A stretch of 64,000 nt of DNA from an uncultured Carboxylicivirga sp. GTDB taxonomy: Bacteria; Bacteroidota; Bacteroidia; Bacteroidales; Marinilabiliaceae. The notes beneath the pieces are model-generated. The model saw only the letters and a program-made list of their open reading frames with translations, made no database searches and was not told the DNA's origin. The translations under genes and the position numbers were made by a program. Where the stretch lies: contig NZ_OY771430.1 in assembly GCF_963674565.1 (NCBI RefSeq), forward strand, positions 2,356,001 to 2,420,000, given 5' to 3'. Shown in pieces: positions 1 through 8,336 of this stretch (position 1 is its first letter; each line of letters opens with the position of its first letter).

Positions 1-273
1 TTTACGGGCTTTAACGAACCTGTTTTAAATGCAAAAAAAATTGCGATGGTTATGAATATTGCAAATACAGTTACTAAGGAACTTAACAATGCAGGAAAAA
101 CTGAAAAAGATATGGCTTATGATATCGAATTAGGAATTAAAGATGACAAAATATGGTTATTTCAAGTCCGCCCATTTGTTGAGAATAAAAAAGCTAATGC
201 TACTGAATACCTTATTAAATCCTCAGTGTCCAATAACAACTTGAAATTACCACTGAACGAAATTATCAAATGA
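1..273 (+). CDS. PEP/pyruvate-binding (PPDK_N-like) protein, 3' end only
   Basis: The frame is open from base 1 to the TGA at 271-273, so this is the last 90 residues of a gene that starts outside the window. The stretch DIELGIKDDKIWLFQVRPF matches the end of the ATP-grasp nucleotide-binding domain (PPDK_N) of PEP synthase and pyruvate phosphate dikinase, where D-I-E-x-A/G-I...LQxRP is the conserved close. In a true PEP synthase a phosphohistidine domain and a PEP-binding barrel would follow. Here the protein stops about 45 residues after the motif. It is therefore probably one of the Bacteroidota proteins in which this domain sits alone or behind another N-terminal domain. The substrate cannot be told from the fragment. 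A serine hydrolase gene follows 28 bp downstream on the same strand and may be co-transcribed. Confidence 0.7.
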   Translation, partial: FTGFNEPVLNAKKIAMVMNIANTVTKELNNAGKTEKDMAYDIELGIKDDKIWLFQVRPFVENKKANATEYLIKSSVSNNNLKLPLNEIIK

Positions 274-301
274 GTATATTCTAATAAATTAACTTAATGT
301 G

Positions 302-1567
302 ATGAAATCCTTAAGACATATCTTTATATTTTTTGTTTGTTTTTTATTAACAACAGCTTCGACCAACCCCTATCCCATTGACGGTTATGACAGTACCGGA
401 ATCAGAAGATTAAAAAGATTGCAGCTAATAATTGATGGGACCATAAAAGAGGCTAAACCCATTAGTGGTGCTCTAAAAACGTCAGCAAGTATTCAATTAA
501 ATTTATTGGGTATAAAAGGTGATAGCTTAAATAGTATTCCTAATACAAACCCTCCACTTCAAAAAGCCATATCTTCTTTATTTCCATTGCTGGATGAAAG
601 TTATTCAATAGCTGTTTTAGATATCACAAAAAACAAACCGATTAGATATGCCTGCCTTAAAGAACACAGACAATATCAACCGGGAAGTGTTGGAAAAATT
701 GCTGTTGCAACAGGTTTCTTTAATGAATTAGCTCGCTTATATCCTAACTCAGTTGAAAACAGAATAAAACTTCTAAAATCAAAAAAAGTAATAGCGGGCA
801 AATGGGCACTTTATGACGAGCATACGGTTCCTTTTTTTAATATTGAAAACCAAACTTTTCTGAAAAGAACAGTAAAGGCTGACGATGTTTTCTCATTGTA
901 TGAATGGCTCGACCATATGTTATCAGTTAGCAATAATGGAGCAGCAAGTGTTATATGGAGAGAAACAATATTACTTCATGTATTTGGGTCTGATTATGAA
1001 ACCTTGACTCAAGAACAGGCAGAACTATATTTTACCAGCACACCAAAACAAAGTTTAAGCGACCTTGCTAATACTGTTGTCAATAATCCATTGCGAGAGA
1101 TTGGAATTGATAAGAACGAATGGCGCCTGGGTACTTTTTTTACCAAAGGAGCAAGCTCATATATTTTTGGACAAGGAGGTAGTACTGCGACACCATATGC
1201 TTTAATGAAGTACCTAATCTCGCTGGAAAGAGGAATCGTAATTGATGAATTCTCCAGCCTTGAAATTAAAAAGTTACTATATATGACTGACAGAAGGATT
1301 AGATATGCGTCTTCACCAGCACTCACCAATGCTGCAGTTTATTTCAAATCAGGCAGTCTATATAAATGCAAACCAGAAGAGGGGTATGAATGTGCAAAAT
1401 ACAAAGGTAATGTTGATAATTATATGAATTCTGTTTGTATAGTTGAACATCCGGATGGCACTACCTATTTGGTAGTACTAATGTCTAATGTATTAAAGAA
1501 AAACTCAAATATTGATCACCAAACACTTGCTACATATATAGATCGAATAATGAGAAAAAAATTGTAA
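302..1567 (+). CDS. Beta-lactamase-like serine hydrolase
   Basis: This is an exported protein of about 421 residues with a hydrophobic signal segment at residues 5-20 and no clear lipobox. It carries the penicillin-binding/class A beta-lactamase active-site triad in order: SxxK as GSVGK (Ser about 129), SNN about 210-212 in place of the usual SDN, and KSG about 349-351. This supports the serine-acyl-enzyme fold. Members of this group may be beta-lactamases, D,D-peptidases or other periplasmic hydrolases, and the sequence does not decide between them. It is longer than a typical 290-residue class A enzyme, with extra sequence before the SxxK motif. I chose the ATG at 302 over a GTG one codon upstream. 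The gene is convergent with the NTT-like gene, with only 4 bp between the stop codons. Confidence 0.75.
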   Translation: MKSLRHIFIFFVCFLLTTASTNPYPIDGYDSTGIRRLKRLQLIIDGTIKEAKPISGALKTSASIQLNLLGIKGDSLNSIPNTNPPLQKAISSLFPLLDESYSIAVLDITKNKPIRYACLKEHRQYQPGSVGKIAVATGFFNELARLYPNSVENRIKLLKSKKVIAGKWALYDEHTVPFFNIENQTFLKRTVKADDVFSLYEWLDHMLSVSNNGAASVIWRETILLHVFGSDYETLTQEQAELYFTSTPKQSLSDLANTVVNNPLREIGIDKNEWRLGTFFTKGASSYIFGQGGSTATPYALMKYLISLERGIVIDEFSSLEIKKLLYMTDRRIRYASSPALTNAAVYFKSGSLYKCKPEEGYECAKYKGNVDNYMNSVCIVEHPDGTTYLVVLMSNVLKKNSNIDHQTLATYIDRIMRKKL

Positions 1568-1571
1568 TCTG

Positions 1572-4346
1572 TTACTTCAAATTATATTTCGTTAAAAGTG
1601 ATTGGTATGAATCATCCTCACTTAAGCTGATTATTTGTATAAGTATTTGTATTATTTCGCCATCAAAACGGCTTAAAATCATATCATAACATTCATATTC
1701 AGTAAGTTTATTAAGACTCAACGATTTAACTATTTGATCAGTATAATTTTCTAATACTGCCATTTCAAGTAGTGGCAACAGTACTCTTTTGAGATTATTA
1801 TTTAATGTTCCTTCAAGATACTCAATGGCCAGATACCTCTGTTCTTTATTCTTACTTTGTATTCCGTTATATATTGTGTAGATATCGTTGGGTGGATAAT
1901 GTAAACCTAATAATTTAAATATGTGCTCTAAAGTATCATCCAACATATTCTCCAATAATCCTATTAACCTGATTCTTAATTCATCTATCTTGTTTTGCTC
2001 TATTTGTTTGGTATTTGATTCCTTCTGTTGCAAATATAAAACAGTTAAGATTTCCTGTAAAAGCTGGGTTTGATCTGAAACGAGATTAACAACCGTTTTC
2101 TGATTAACCATCAAATGAGGATAATTTAATCTGAGCTTATTAAGTGAGTTAAGCGATGCTTTGTGAAGATATGGATCAATTAAAAGATTCATTAAAAACC
2201 TGACTGAACTAACTGAATTAATATTCTCCACAACGATTAGTATCAGTTCTTTCTCTTTATGACTTACAGTTGAGTTTTCACATACTTTCTGAAGATCGGA
2301 TAATATTGCCGGACCATAATTTGCTAAAGCAAGTGCTGAGACATTTGAAAAGGCCGATTTTTGCAGAAATGATAATAAGATTGGAATAAAGTAATCATTG
2401 ATTGTATTCCCGGCTGACTTTATGGCTTCCTTAACAATTACAATCTCTTTCTTATCATGTAAGCACGAAATAATAAAAGAATAATATTGAGAAAGGTTTC
2501 CTAGTCCTATAGACCTCAATATCATTACTTTATATAATTCACACTCTTTATTATCCTTAATTAACTTCAAATAATCAATTTTATCCTGAATAAGATTATT
2601 TATTTGAAAAAGTCTTTTCATTTCTGCATTATCTCGCGACTCTGTAGCCAAAGCAACTAATGCAGTATTACTAATTAACGGATCCTCATTTTGTAAATAG
2701 CGTTGAATAAATTCAACTCTTCCTTCAGTAGAGTATCTTAACAGAATATCAAATGTCAGGAGCCTGATGTCAATATTATCGTCCTTTAAAAACCTAAATA
2801 AAGTTGACTCATTAAAAATCATTGGCATAAAATAAAGACAACGCATGGCTGCAATCCTTACTTCATCATTATCACTATCCAATAAAGCAATAACTTGTTT
2901 TGAAAAACGAATATCTTTTAGTTCATCAACTTTCCTTAAAACATAAAGCTTCTGCTGCTCATCGCCATGCTCTAATACCTTTTGTAAACCAGCAACGACC
3001 GACTTTTTACTAAAATCAATATCTAATTTTGTTATTTTCTTATTCGTTTTAATTAGTTTTTGTTTAAATGCAAGTAAATACTCAAACCGGACTTTTTTAG
3101 CGACATAAATCCATATCACAACTATTACACAAATCAACAAGCTAACCGCAATCAATGATAAATCAAGTCCTTGAATAACAAAAATTAATAATAAACCACT
3201 GATACCTGTTGCTGCTGTATCCACAAAAATATCAATGAAGCTTTTAGTTTGAGTCTTAATACCAGATGGTATGGGTAACGCCAATAACTCTGTTGCGGCT
3301 TTGTTGATACTCTGTTTTATTGATATATCAAACATTTTTAATAAAACAGCGACAGCTAAAACCGGAAATATAAAAAAGAGAGAGATTGAAAAAAGAAGAA
3401 AGGAAGGCAATATAAACAGTGATGTGCCTACTCCAAAAGTCCCAACTACACGCCTTGTTATAAACAACTGAATAACAAGCGATAATAAGTTAAAATTAGA
3501 AAACCAAAACCCAAAAAATGCAGCCAATTGATCTGGTTCAGTGTAATAATCAGACGCTAATGCACTAAACTGATAATCAACCAACTTTGAAACTACAACC
3601 CCTAATCCGACTATTATTGCTAGATAAGTTAAATGTTTTGATTGGCGAATGATCTGCAAAGGATGCTTTCCTTCAAGCTCAATTCTTTTATGTTGTTGAT
3701 AAACATTTAACTTTTCAATAAATAAATGCCATATTTTACTATTCAACCTTACATTAAACAGTAAGATTATAGCTGATAGATACAACATATTTTCAGCAGA
3801 AATGATGGGTGTTAAGATGGTTGTTAAATACCCACCAAAAATTCCACCAGCAATTGCACCGGCACCTACAATACCAAATAATCTTTTTGCCTGACGAGCA
3901 TTAAAAACAAGATTAGATAAAATCCAAAATTGCGAGGTTGTAATTAAACCAAAAATAGCAACTCCAATATAAAAAAGATAAAGAATCCATGTTTCAAGAA
4001 AATCGAAAGATAAAAAAACAGAAATGAGAATTAAAATAAGTGCCGAAACAATAAATGTACGGTTAATAACTTTGATAAATGATTTTCGAACAATGGTTGA
4101 TGAATACAATTTAGATAAAAGAAGTGCAGCAATAGCAACCAATACAAAGCTGTATGGCAATTTTTCTACACCCACATTTGCAAGAAAAAGTGCATTAGCA
4201 ACAGGTTTAATCATTAACAAAGTAGTAACAGTAATAAAGATATTCAACTGCATCATGAAAACCTTCTTTACCTCTCCAGGCTTAATATCAAAAAAAGCAT
4301 TTACAAAATAATCAAGGTACTTTCTTCCTTCTATTCTTAACTCCAT
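1572..4346 (-). CDS. NTT-type (ATP/ADP translocase-like) membrane protein with C-terminal HEAT repeats
   Basis: This 924-residue protein has two halves. Roughly residues 25-430 hold about 12 hydrophobic helices laid out like the nucleotide transporter (NTT/Npt, MFS superfamily) proteins. They include a glycine-rich turn (GIVGAGAIAGGIFGG) and a long cytoplasmic basic loop. Residues about 445-924 are soluble, helical and leucine-rich, with repeated paired helices and phrases such as DSDNDEVRIAAMRCL that are typical of HEAT repeats. True NTTs are about 500 residues and are known from intracellular bacteria and plastids, where they exchange ATP for ADP. Homologues in free-living Bacteroidota often carry the HEAT tail and have no proven substrate. 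The gene is last in a minus-strand series, 33 bp after a serine hydrolase gene. Transport of nucleotides is inference. Confidence 0.72.
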   Translation of the reverse strand: MELRIEGRKYLDYFVNAFFDIKPGEVKKVFMMQLNIFITVTTLLMIKPVANALFLANVGVEKLPYSFVLVAIAALLLSKLYSSTIVRKSFIKVINRTFIVSALILILISVFLSFDFLETWILYLFYIGVAIFGLITTSQFWILSNLVFNARQAKRLFGIVGAGAIAGGIFGGYLTTILTPIISAENMLYLSAIILLFNVRLNSKIWHLFIEKLNVYQQHKRIELEGKHPLQIIRQSKHLTYLAIIVGLGVVVSKLVDYQFSALASDYYTEPDQLAAFFGFWFSNFNLLSLVIQLFITRRVVGTFGVGTSLFILPSFLLFSISLFFIFPVLAVAVLLKMFDISIKQSINKAATELLALPIPSGIKTQTKSFIDIFVDTAATGISGLLLIFVIQGLDLSLIAVSLLICVIVVIWIYVAKKVRFEYLLAFKQKLIKTNKKITKLDIDFSKKSVVAGLQKVLEHGDEQQKLYVLRKVDELKDIRFSKQVIALLDSDNDEVRIAAMRCLYFMPMIFNESTLFRFLKDDNIDIRLLTFDILLRYSTEGRVEFIQRYLQNEDPLISNTALVALATESRDNAEMKRLFQINNLIQDKIDYLKLIKDNKECELYKVMILRSIGLGNLSQYYSFIISCLHDKKEIVIVKEAIKSAGNTINDYFIPILLSFLQKSAFSNVSALALANYGPAILSDLQKVCENSTVSHKEKELILIVVENINSVSSVRFLMNLLIDPYLHKASLNSLNKLRLNYPHLMVNQKTVVNLVSDQTQLLQEILTVLYLQQKESNTKQIEQNKIDELRIRLIGLLENMLDDTLEHIFKLLGLHYPPNDIYTIYNGIQSKNKEQRYLAIEYLEGTLNNNLKRVLLPLLEMAVLENYTDQIVKSLSLNKLTEYECYDMILSRFDGEIIQILIQIISLSEDDSYQSLLTKYNLK

Positions 4347-4379
4347 TAATTTCCTAAATTGGTTGTGCTCAAAAAATAT

Positions 4380-5351
4380 TTATTTGGGCATCATCATATT
4401 ATCAATCTCTGCAATTAACTCTCTTAAAATATTTTCACCTTCTGCATCATGTACTAATGCAACTACAATATACCTTCGCCATTGAGGCCCCCAAACAAGT
4501 ACTGAATCAGAATGATACTCCTTCCAGGAACCTGACTTACGAAATAATTTGGCTTTGGGTGCTATTCGATCTAAAGTATTGACAAATTTATGATGTAATT
4601 CTGGATCTGACATATACCACAACATTTCTTTAGATCTTTCAAAATTTACCAACTTACCATAGGCCAACATATAATAAAATCTACAAACCTGAGTCGCCGT
4701 AGCACCATGGCTGATCCCCTCTAAAGGATCTGGTATTCGCTGACCTGTTTTGGCATATCTTTTACCTACCCAAATACCACCTCCTCTTTCTTCATCATAC
4801 AAATTATATTTCGGATCCTGTAATACATTAGCTATTTTATTAAAACCAATTAAATCAATTAGGCGAGTGGTTGATTGATTATTCGACTTACTCATCATAA
4901 GTCTCATATCTCTTCTTATTGAATCATTTTCTTCAATTTCTCCATTCTCTAATGCATCTTCCATAGCTAACAGAACTGCAATTTTTGGTAAGCTGGCAGC
5001 ATACATCATATGATTACCATTAATCCGTGCGAATCTTGGATTAAGAGGTGAGCTTAAATCCACCACTCCAATAGATAATTGTTGTGCACTTATTAATCTG
5101 TTCCATTTTTTATTAGCGGAAACAATATCTTGTAACTGTTCCTGAAATTCCTCATCAATTTGATTCCTTAGTGGTTTAAAAAGAGAGTCACTTATTACAA
5201 TTGGTAATCCAAAAGGTTGAATTGGTAAAGGTAAATTATATGGCAATATCTCACCTCCCTCTCTCTCATATGCTGAACTTTCAGTATTTATTCCAATACA
5301 TGTTAGTAAATAAATAAAAACTGCTATTACTATGTACTTCCTACTCCGCAT
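4380..5351 (-). CDS. Beta-lactamase-like serine hydrolase
   Basis: This is a 323-residue exported protein with a signal peptide at residues 1-28. The active-site motifs are complete: SLPK (Ser120, Lys123), SNN (156-158) and KSG (272-274). It therefore belongs to the class A beta-lactamase/penicillin-binding fold. The SNN motif replaces SDN, as in the other serine hydrolase at 302-1567. The C-terminal strand region ends with sequence typical of the beta-sheet after KSG. The gene lies 33 bp after a PiT-like permease gene and 33 bp before the NTT-HEAT gene, all on the minus strand, so the three are probably co-transcribed. Whether it acts on beta-lactams, peptidoglycan or another ester or amide in the periplasm cannot be read from the sequence. 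Its fixed place between two transport genes argues against a simple resistance enzyme. Confidence 0.78.
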   Translation of the reverse strand: MRSRKYIVIAVFIYLLTCIGINTESSAYEREGGEILPYNLPLPIQPFGLPIVISDSLFKPLRNQIDEEFQEQLQDIVSANKKWNRLISAQQLSIGVVDLSSPLNPRFARINGNHMMYAASLPKIAVLLAMEDALENGEIEENDSIRRDMRLMMSKSNNQSTTRLIDLIGFNKIANVLQDPKYNLYDEERGGGIWVGKRYAKTGQRIPDPLEGISHGATATQVCRFYYMLAYGKLVNFERSKEMLWYMSDPELHHKFVNTLDRIAPKAKLFRKSGSWKEYHSDSVLVWGPQWRRYIVVALVHDAEGENILRELIAEIDNMMMPK

Positions 5352-5384
5352 TTCTTCTATAAAATATTGCTTAACAACTTAAAT

Positions 5385-6341
5385 CTATTTCAAACTTTGA
5401 AGGATTACTGCAATAATAATACTCACAACAAGACCTATGTTAACTTTGTATAAATCCTTAAAAAGTTTTTTATAAGTTTCATTTATGGCACCTTTATTTA
5501 GTAAATAGGTGATTGCATATTCTCTCCCGGCTAAAATTCCAACAAATGTCCAGGTGGTACTCATTGGGATGGGATTTAAAACCGTAAATACATACAGAAC
5601 TACACCATATGTTAAATCAATGAGGGTTGCTGACCTTATATTAGCAGAATTTGTTTTTTGCTTCACTACATCCTGTATTTTTCCTCCACGTTTTCTAAAT
5701 ACATAGGCAAGTAAAATTAAAATAAAGGACAACGAAAGTAACAACGATGATAAGTCAAGTGAACGTGGTAAATACACATAAATATTAGCAAAATCCTGTA
5801 TTAACCATTGCGACCATAAAAAACCAGTTGAAAACCATTGAGCGATCATCCAATATTTTTCTTGCTTTTTAACATGATCTTTATCCAATTCCGACTTTGA
5901 CTCAAACTTCTTTGCAATCAATAAATAAATACCAAATGCAAAAGCGAAAGCAACGGCATAACCTGTAACAGACTTAATTACCATTTTTTCAATTACCTGA
6001 CTTGAAGAAAAGACACTAAGAATCATAAAAGTTGTACTTACAGGTAATCCAAATTGAGTAATTAACATCAAAATTAGAGGAGGCAAAATATACCACCATG
6101 TTATTTCTTCAGGTAAAGGTATTTTTGATAATCTACCATAAGTAACATCACCATCATTTAGTTGCCAGCCAATTATTAAGGTAATACTTAAAATAAGAGC
6201 TGCATACAACCATAAGTAGAACCAATTTCTCTTCGAATTTGAAGATAAAAACGTTCCTAATGTTTGAATAACATCATTGGCTATTACGGAATATGCAGCC
6301 AGCATAAACCCAATAATAGAAACTACAAAAGACAAGTTCAT
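5385..6341 (-). CDS. PiT-family-like inorganic phosphate/sulfate permease
   Basis: This 318-residue polytopic membrane protein has about 8-10 hydrophobic helices. The two inverted halves of the PiT fold can be recognised. Residues 18-30 (SVIANDVIQTLGT) match the PiT signature around GANDxANxxGT, and GLPVSTT at 98-104 matches the partner motif. In the second half, QDFANIYVYLP near 182-192 is a degenerate copy of the first signature, and PIPMSTT at 257-263 a copy of the second. PiT proteins move phosphate with sodium or protons. The protein is shorter than many family members (about 330-500) and its second signature has lost the Asn-Asp pair, so phosphate transport is likely but not certain. 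It sits between a PepSY-like gene (75 bp upstream) and a serine hydrolase gene on the minus strand. Confidence 0.65.
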   Translation of the reverse strand: MNLSFVVSIIGFMLAAYSVIANDVIQTLGTFLSSNSKRNWFYLWLYAALILSITLIIGWQLNDGDVTYGRLSKIPLPEEITWWYILPPLILMLITQFGLPVSTTFMILSVFSSSQVIEKMVIKSVTGYAVAFAFAFGIYLLIAKKFESKSELDKDHVKKQEKYWMIAQWFSTGFLWSQWLIQDFANIYVYLPRSLDLSSLLLSLSFILILLAYVFRKRGGKIQDVVKQKTNSANIRSATLIDLTYGVVLYVFTVLNPIPMSTTWTFVGILAGREYAITYLLNKGAINETYKKLFKDLYKVNIGLVVSIIIAVILQSLK

Positions 6342-6416
6342 AAAATTATTATTGAAGATAAATTGACTTATTTGGGACTCGTGATTTGCTTTAAAAATTA
6401 ATAGTATAATAACTGG

Positions 6417-6815
6417 TTAAAGTTTCTTTTCATCTTTTATTACCCCTATTTCAGAAAATAACACTAGATACCTTTTTAGCGATTGGTCTTTAAGGATAAT
6501 TTCATATTCAATATTATTCCCTTTGTTTTTCAATACCGAATTCATGATTTCTCCTTTTGATTGAGCAATTGTTTTAATTTGTTCTGGAAGAAAATCCTTA
6601 GGTAGATTTTGTCTATATTCTAATAGGTTTCCATTACTATCAATTAAGGCAATATGTTCTATGTTATTTTTATAAAAAATAGCTTCATAATACTCTTCTT
6701 TATTAATCCATTCAACATTTATTGCTTCTGTAAAATTTTCTTTAAGTGCTTGTTCACACAAACCGGGAGGTGTAAAACTGCTACCTTGTACAATTTTTTT
6801 TAAAAAGTTTTCCAT
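6417..6815 (-). CDS. Small PepSY-like (DUF2874-type) protein
   Basis: This is a 132-residue protein without a signal peptide or membrane helix. The pattern F-x-x-A-x-N-V-x-W near residues 28-36 (FTEAINVEWINKEEYYEA), followed by strands carrying EHIALIDSNGNLLEYRQNL, resembles the small beta-lactamase-inhibitor-like PepSY domains (DUF2874) common in Bacteroidota. These are usually periplasmic; this copy lacks an export signal, so it may act in the cytosol. It lies 55 bp downstream of an ECF sigma gene on the same strand and could modulate it, because no recognisable anti-sigma factor follows. That role is inference from position only. Confidence 0.5.
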   Translation of the reverse strand: MENFLKKIVQGSSFTPPGLCEQALKENFTEAINVEWINKEEYYEAIFYKNNIEHIALIDSNGNLLEYRQNLPKDFLPEQIKTIAQSKGEIMNSVLKNKGNNIEYEIILKDQSLKRYLVLFSEIGVIKDEKKL

Positions 6816-6870
6816 AATTTAAAATTGCTCAATCATTTTGACGAGATTAATTAATAAAGTAACAACATCA

Positions 6871-7431
6871 TTATAAAAGAAATTTTTGGGTGTATAAAAA
6901 CAGAACCCTGGCTCTAGCCCTTTTTAATCTCATTTTAGCTGCATCTTCACTTATTCTTAATGCAGTTGCTATCTGTTTCATTGATAAATCATCCTTATAT
7001 TTCATTAATAACAAAGCTTCTTCTTCAGGATGAATAAGCTTCAACACTACAAGCAGATTTTCATAATTAATATCTTCAATAATTTCATCGGTATCATCAA
7101 TTATTTCAGGAATTTCATTCTCTTTATCCCAACTGGGATAGTGCAACTTCTTTTTTTCTCTAAGATAATCTATGCAATGATTGTATGTTATTGAATAAAG
7201 CCAGGAAGAAAAAGAAGAGCGATTCTTAAAGGAGGCTAATTTTTCATAAACCTTAGAAAAAATATCTTCTGTTATTTCTTCTGCTAATTGCTTGTTTTTT
7301 ACAAATGAATAGCATTTATCTAAAACTTTTGAATAATACCTTTTATACAATATTCCAAAATATTTAGAAGAATTTTCATCTATAATTAAAGTGATGATTT
7401 CATCATCTTTTAAATTAGATAATTTATCCAT
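6871..7431 (-). CDS. ECF-family RNA polymerase sigma-70 factor
   Basis: This 186-residue protein has the two domains of an extracytoplasmic-function sigma factor. Region 2 spans residues about 22-95, with AEEITEDIFSKVYEKL and the promoter-melting helix SFSSWLYSITYNHCIDYLR. Region 4 spans about 125-182, with the helix-turn-helix LSMKQIATALRISEDAAKMRLKRAR. An acidic linker separates them. The length is normal for the family. It heads a minus-strand series (PepSY-like, PiT-like, serine hydrolase, NTT-HEAT) and is divergent from a lipoprotein/L,D-transpeptidase series across 227 bp, so it may control one or both. No membrane anti-sigma factor of the FecR or zinc-binding type is encoded next to it, unlike the second ECF gene in this window. 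Confidence 0.88.
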   Translation of the reverse strand: MDKLSNLKDDEIITLIIDENSSKYFGILYKRYYSKVLDKCYSFVKNKQLAEEITEDIFSKVYEKLASFKNRSSFSSWLYSITYNHCIDYLREKKKLHYPSWDKENEIPEIIDDTDEIIEDINYENLLVVLKLIHPEEEALLLMKYKDDLSMKQIATALRISEDAAKMRLKRARARVLFLYTQKFLL

Positions 7432-7658
7432 ATTCTAAGATTTATATTACTCAAATCATTGTAGGCTATATAAAGGTAAGACAAAAACACCTTTATATGA
7501 TACTCAATATTAACACTATAGAAAATATTTTAAAATTTCCTGTTACTTAATTTCAATTGCGCGTCATAATATCGAATTAAAAACAAAACAGTATGTTTTC
7601 TAACAATAAGAAGACACTTTTAAGAATAAACAAATAAAAACAATTAACATTTAAAAAA

Positions 7659-8264
7659 ATGAAAAACAGATTCTTTTTTGGTATTACATTAGTAGGTTTA
7701 TCAAGCATTATTTTATCAAGTTGTTCAAGTGTTCCTCAAGCCGAAATTGACACAACCAAAGAAGCTATAGAGCAAGCTAAAGCTGCTGGAGCAGAAGTGT
7801 ATGTTCATGAAAATTTCATTGCATTACAAGACTCAATGGATCATGTAATGATTAATGTAGAATCGGAAAAAACAAAACTATTCAAAAACTACACAGCTGT
7901 TAAAGAGCAATTAGCAAATGTCGCACTTTACGCTGTTGAAGTAAAGAATCTTTCTGAAGTTCGAAAAGAAGAATTGAACGTAGAAATACAGAAAACTATC
8001 ACTGAAGTAAAAGGTCTTATTGAATCAAACAGAAACTTGATACTTGAAGCACCTAAAGGTAAAGAAGGAACAACTGCATTGATTGCAATTAAAGGTGAGA
8101 TTGATGCGATTGAAATATCACTAAATGACGCAACAACTCAATTAGCCACTGGCGATTACATTGCTACATTAGATAAAACAAAAGCAATCAAAGAGAAGGC
8201 ATCAGCTATCAATACCGAGCTTTCTGAAGTAATTGCTAAATACAATAAAGGTAAAAAGTCATAA
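7659..8264 (+). CDS. Coiled-coil lipoprotein of unknown function
   Basis: The 201-residue product begins with a lipoprotein signal peptide ending in LSSC (Cys22), so it should be lipid-anchored after export. The rest is almost entirely helical and rich in Ala, Glu and Lys (for example TTKEAIEQAKAAGAEVYV). It is predicted to form coiled coils, similar in style to DUF4398-type envelope proteins. No catalytic motif is visible. The gene is followed by a strong hairpin and then by two L,D-transpeptidase genes on the same strand. A structural or spacer role in the envelope is plausible from that context but is not shown. Confidence 0.7.
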   Translation: MKNRFFFGITLVGLSSIILSSCSSVPQAEIDTTKEAIEQAKAAGAEVYVHENFIALQDSMDHVMINVESEKTKLFKNYTAVKEQLANVALYAVEVKNLSEVRKEELNVEIQKTITEVKGLIESNRNLILEAPKGKEGTTALIAIKGEIDAIEISLNDATTQLATGDYIATLDKTKAIKEKASAINTELSEVIAKYNKGKKS

Positions 8265-8286
8265 TCGGGGAAAATTAAACCTGCAG

Positions 8287-8320
8287 AACCCCGATTCCAA
8301 TAACGGAATCGGGGTTTTAT
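8287..8320 (+). terminator. Rho-independent terminator after the lipoprotein gene
   Basis: A perfect 12-bp inverted repeat, AACCCCGATTCC (8287-8298) with GGAATCGGGGTT (8305-8316), encloses a 6-nt loop and runs into a T-rich tail. It lies between the lipoprotein stop and the first L,D-transpeptidase start. AATCGGGG also occurs at 8263-8270, overlapping the lipoprotein stop codon, and could pair with the left arm instead. Confidence 0.8.
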
Positions 8321-8336
8321 TTACACTAAATTGTCA

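Noticed and set aside
302..5351. Antibiotic resistance island from the two beta-lactamase-like genes
   Set aside because: Both have SNN instead of SDN, sit beside transport genes, have the base composition of their surroundings, and lack mobile elements nearby.
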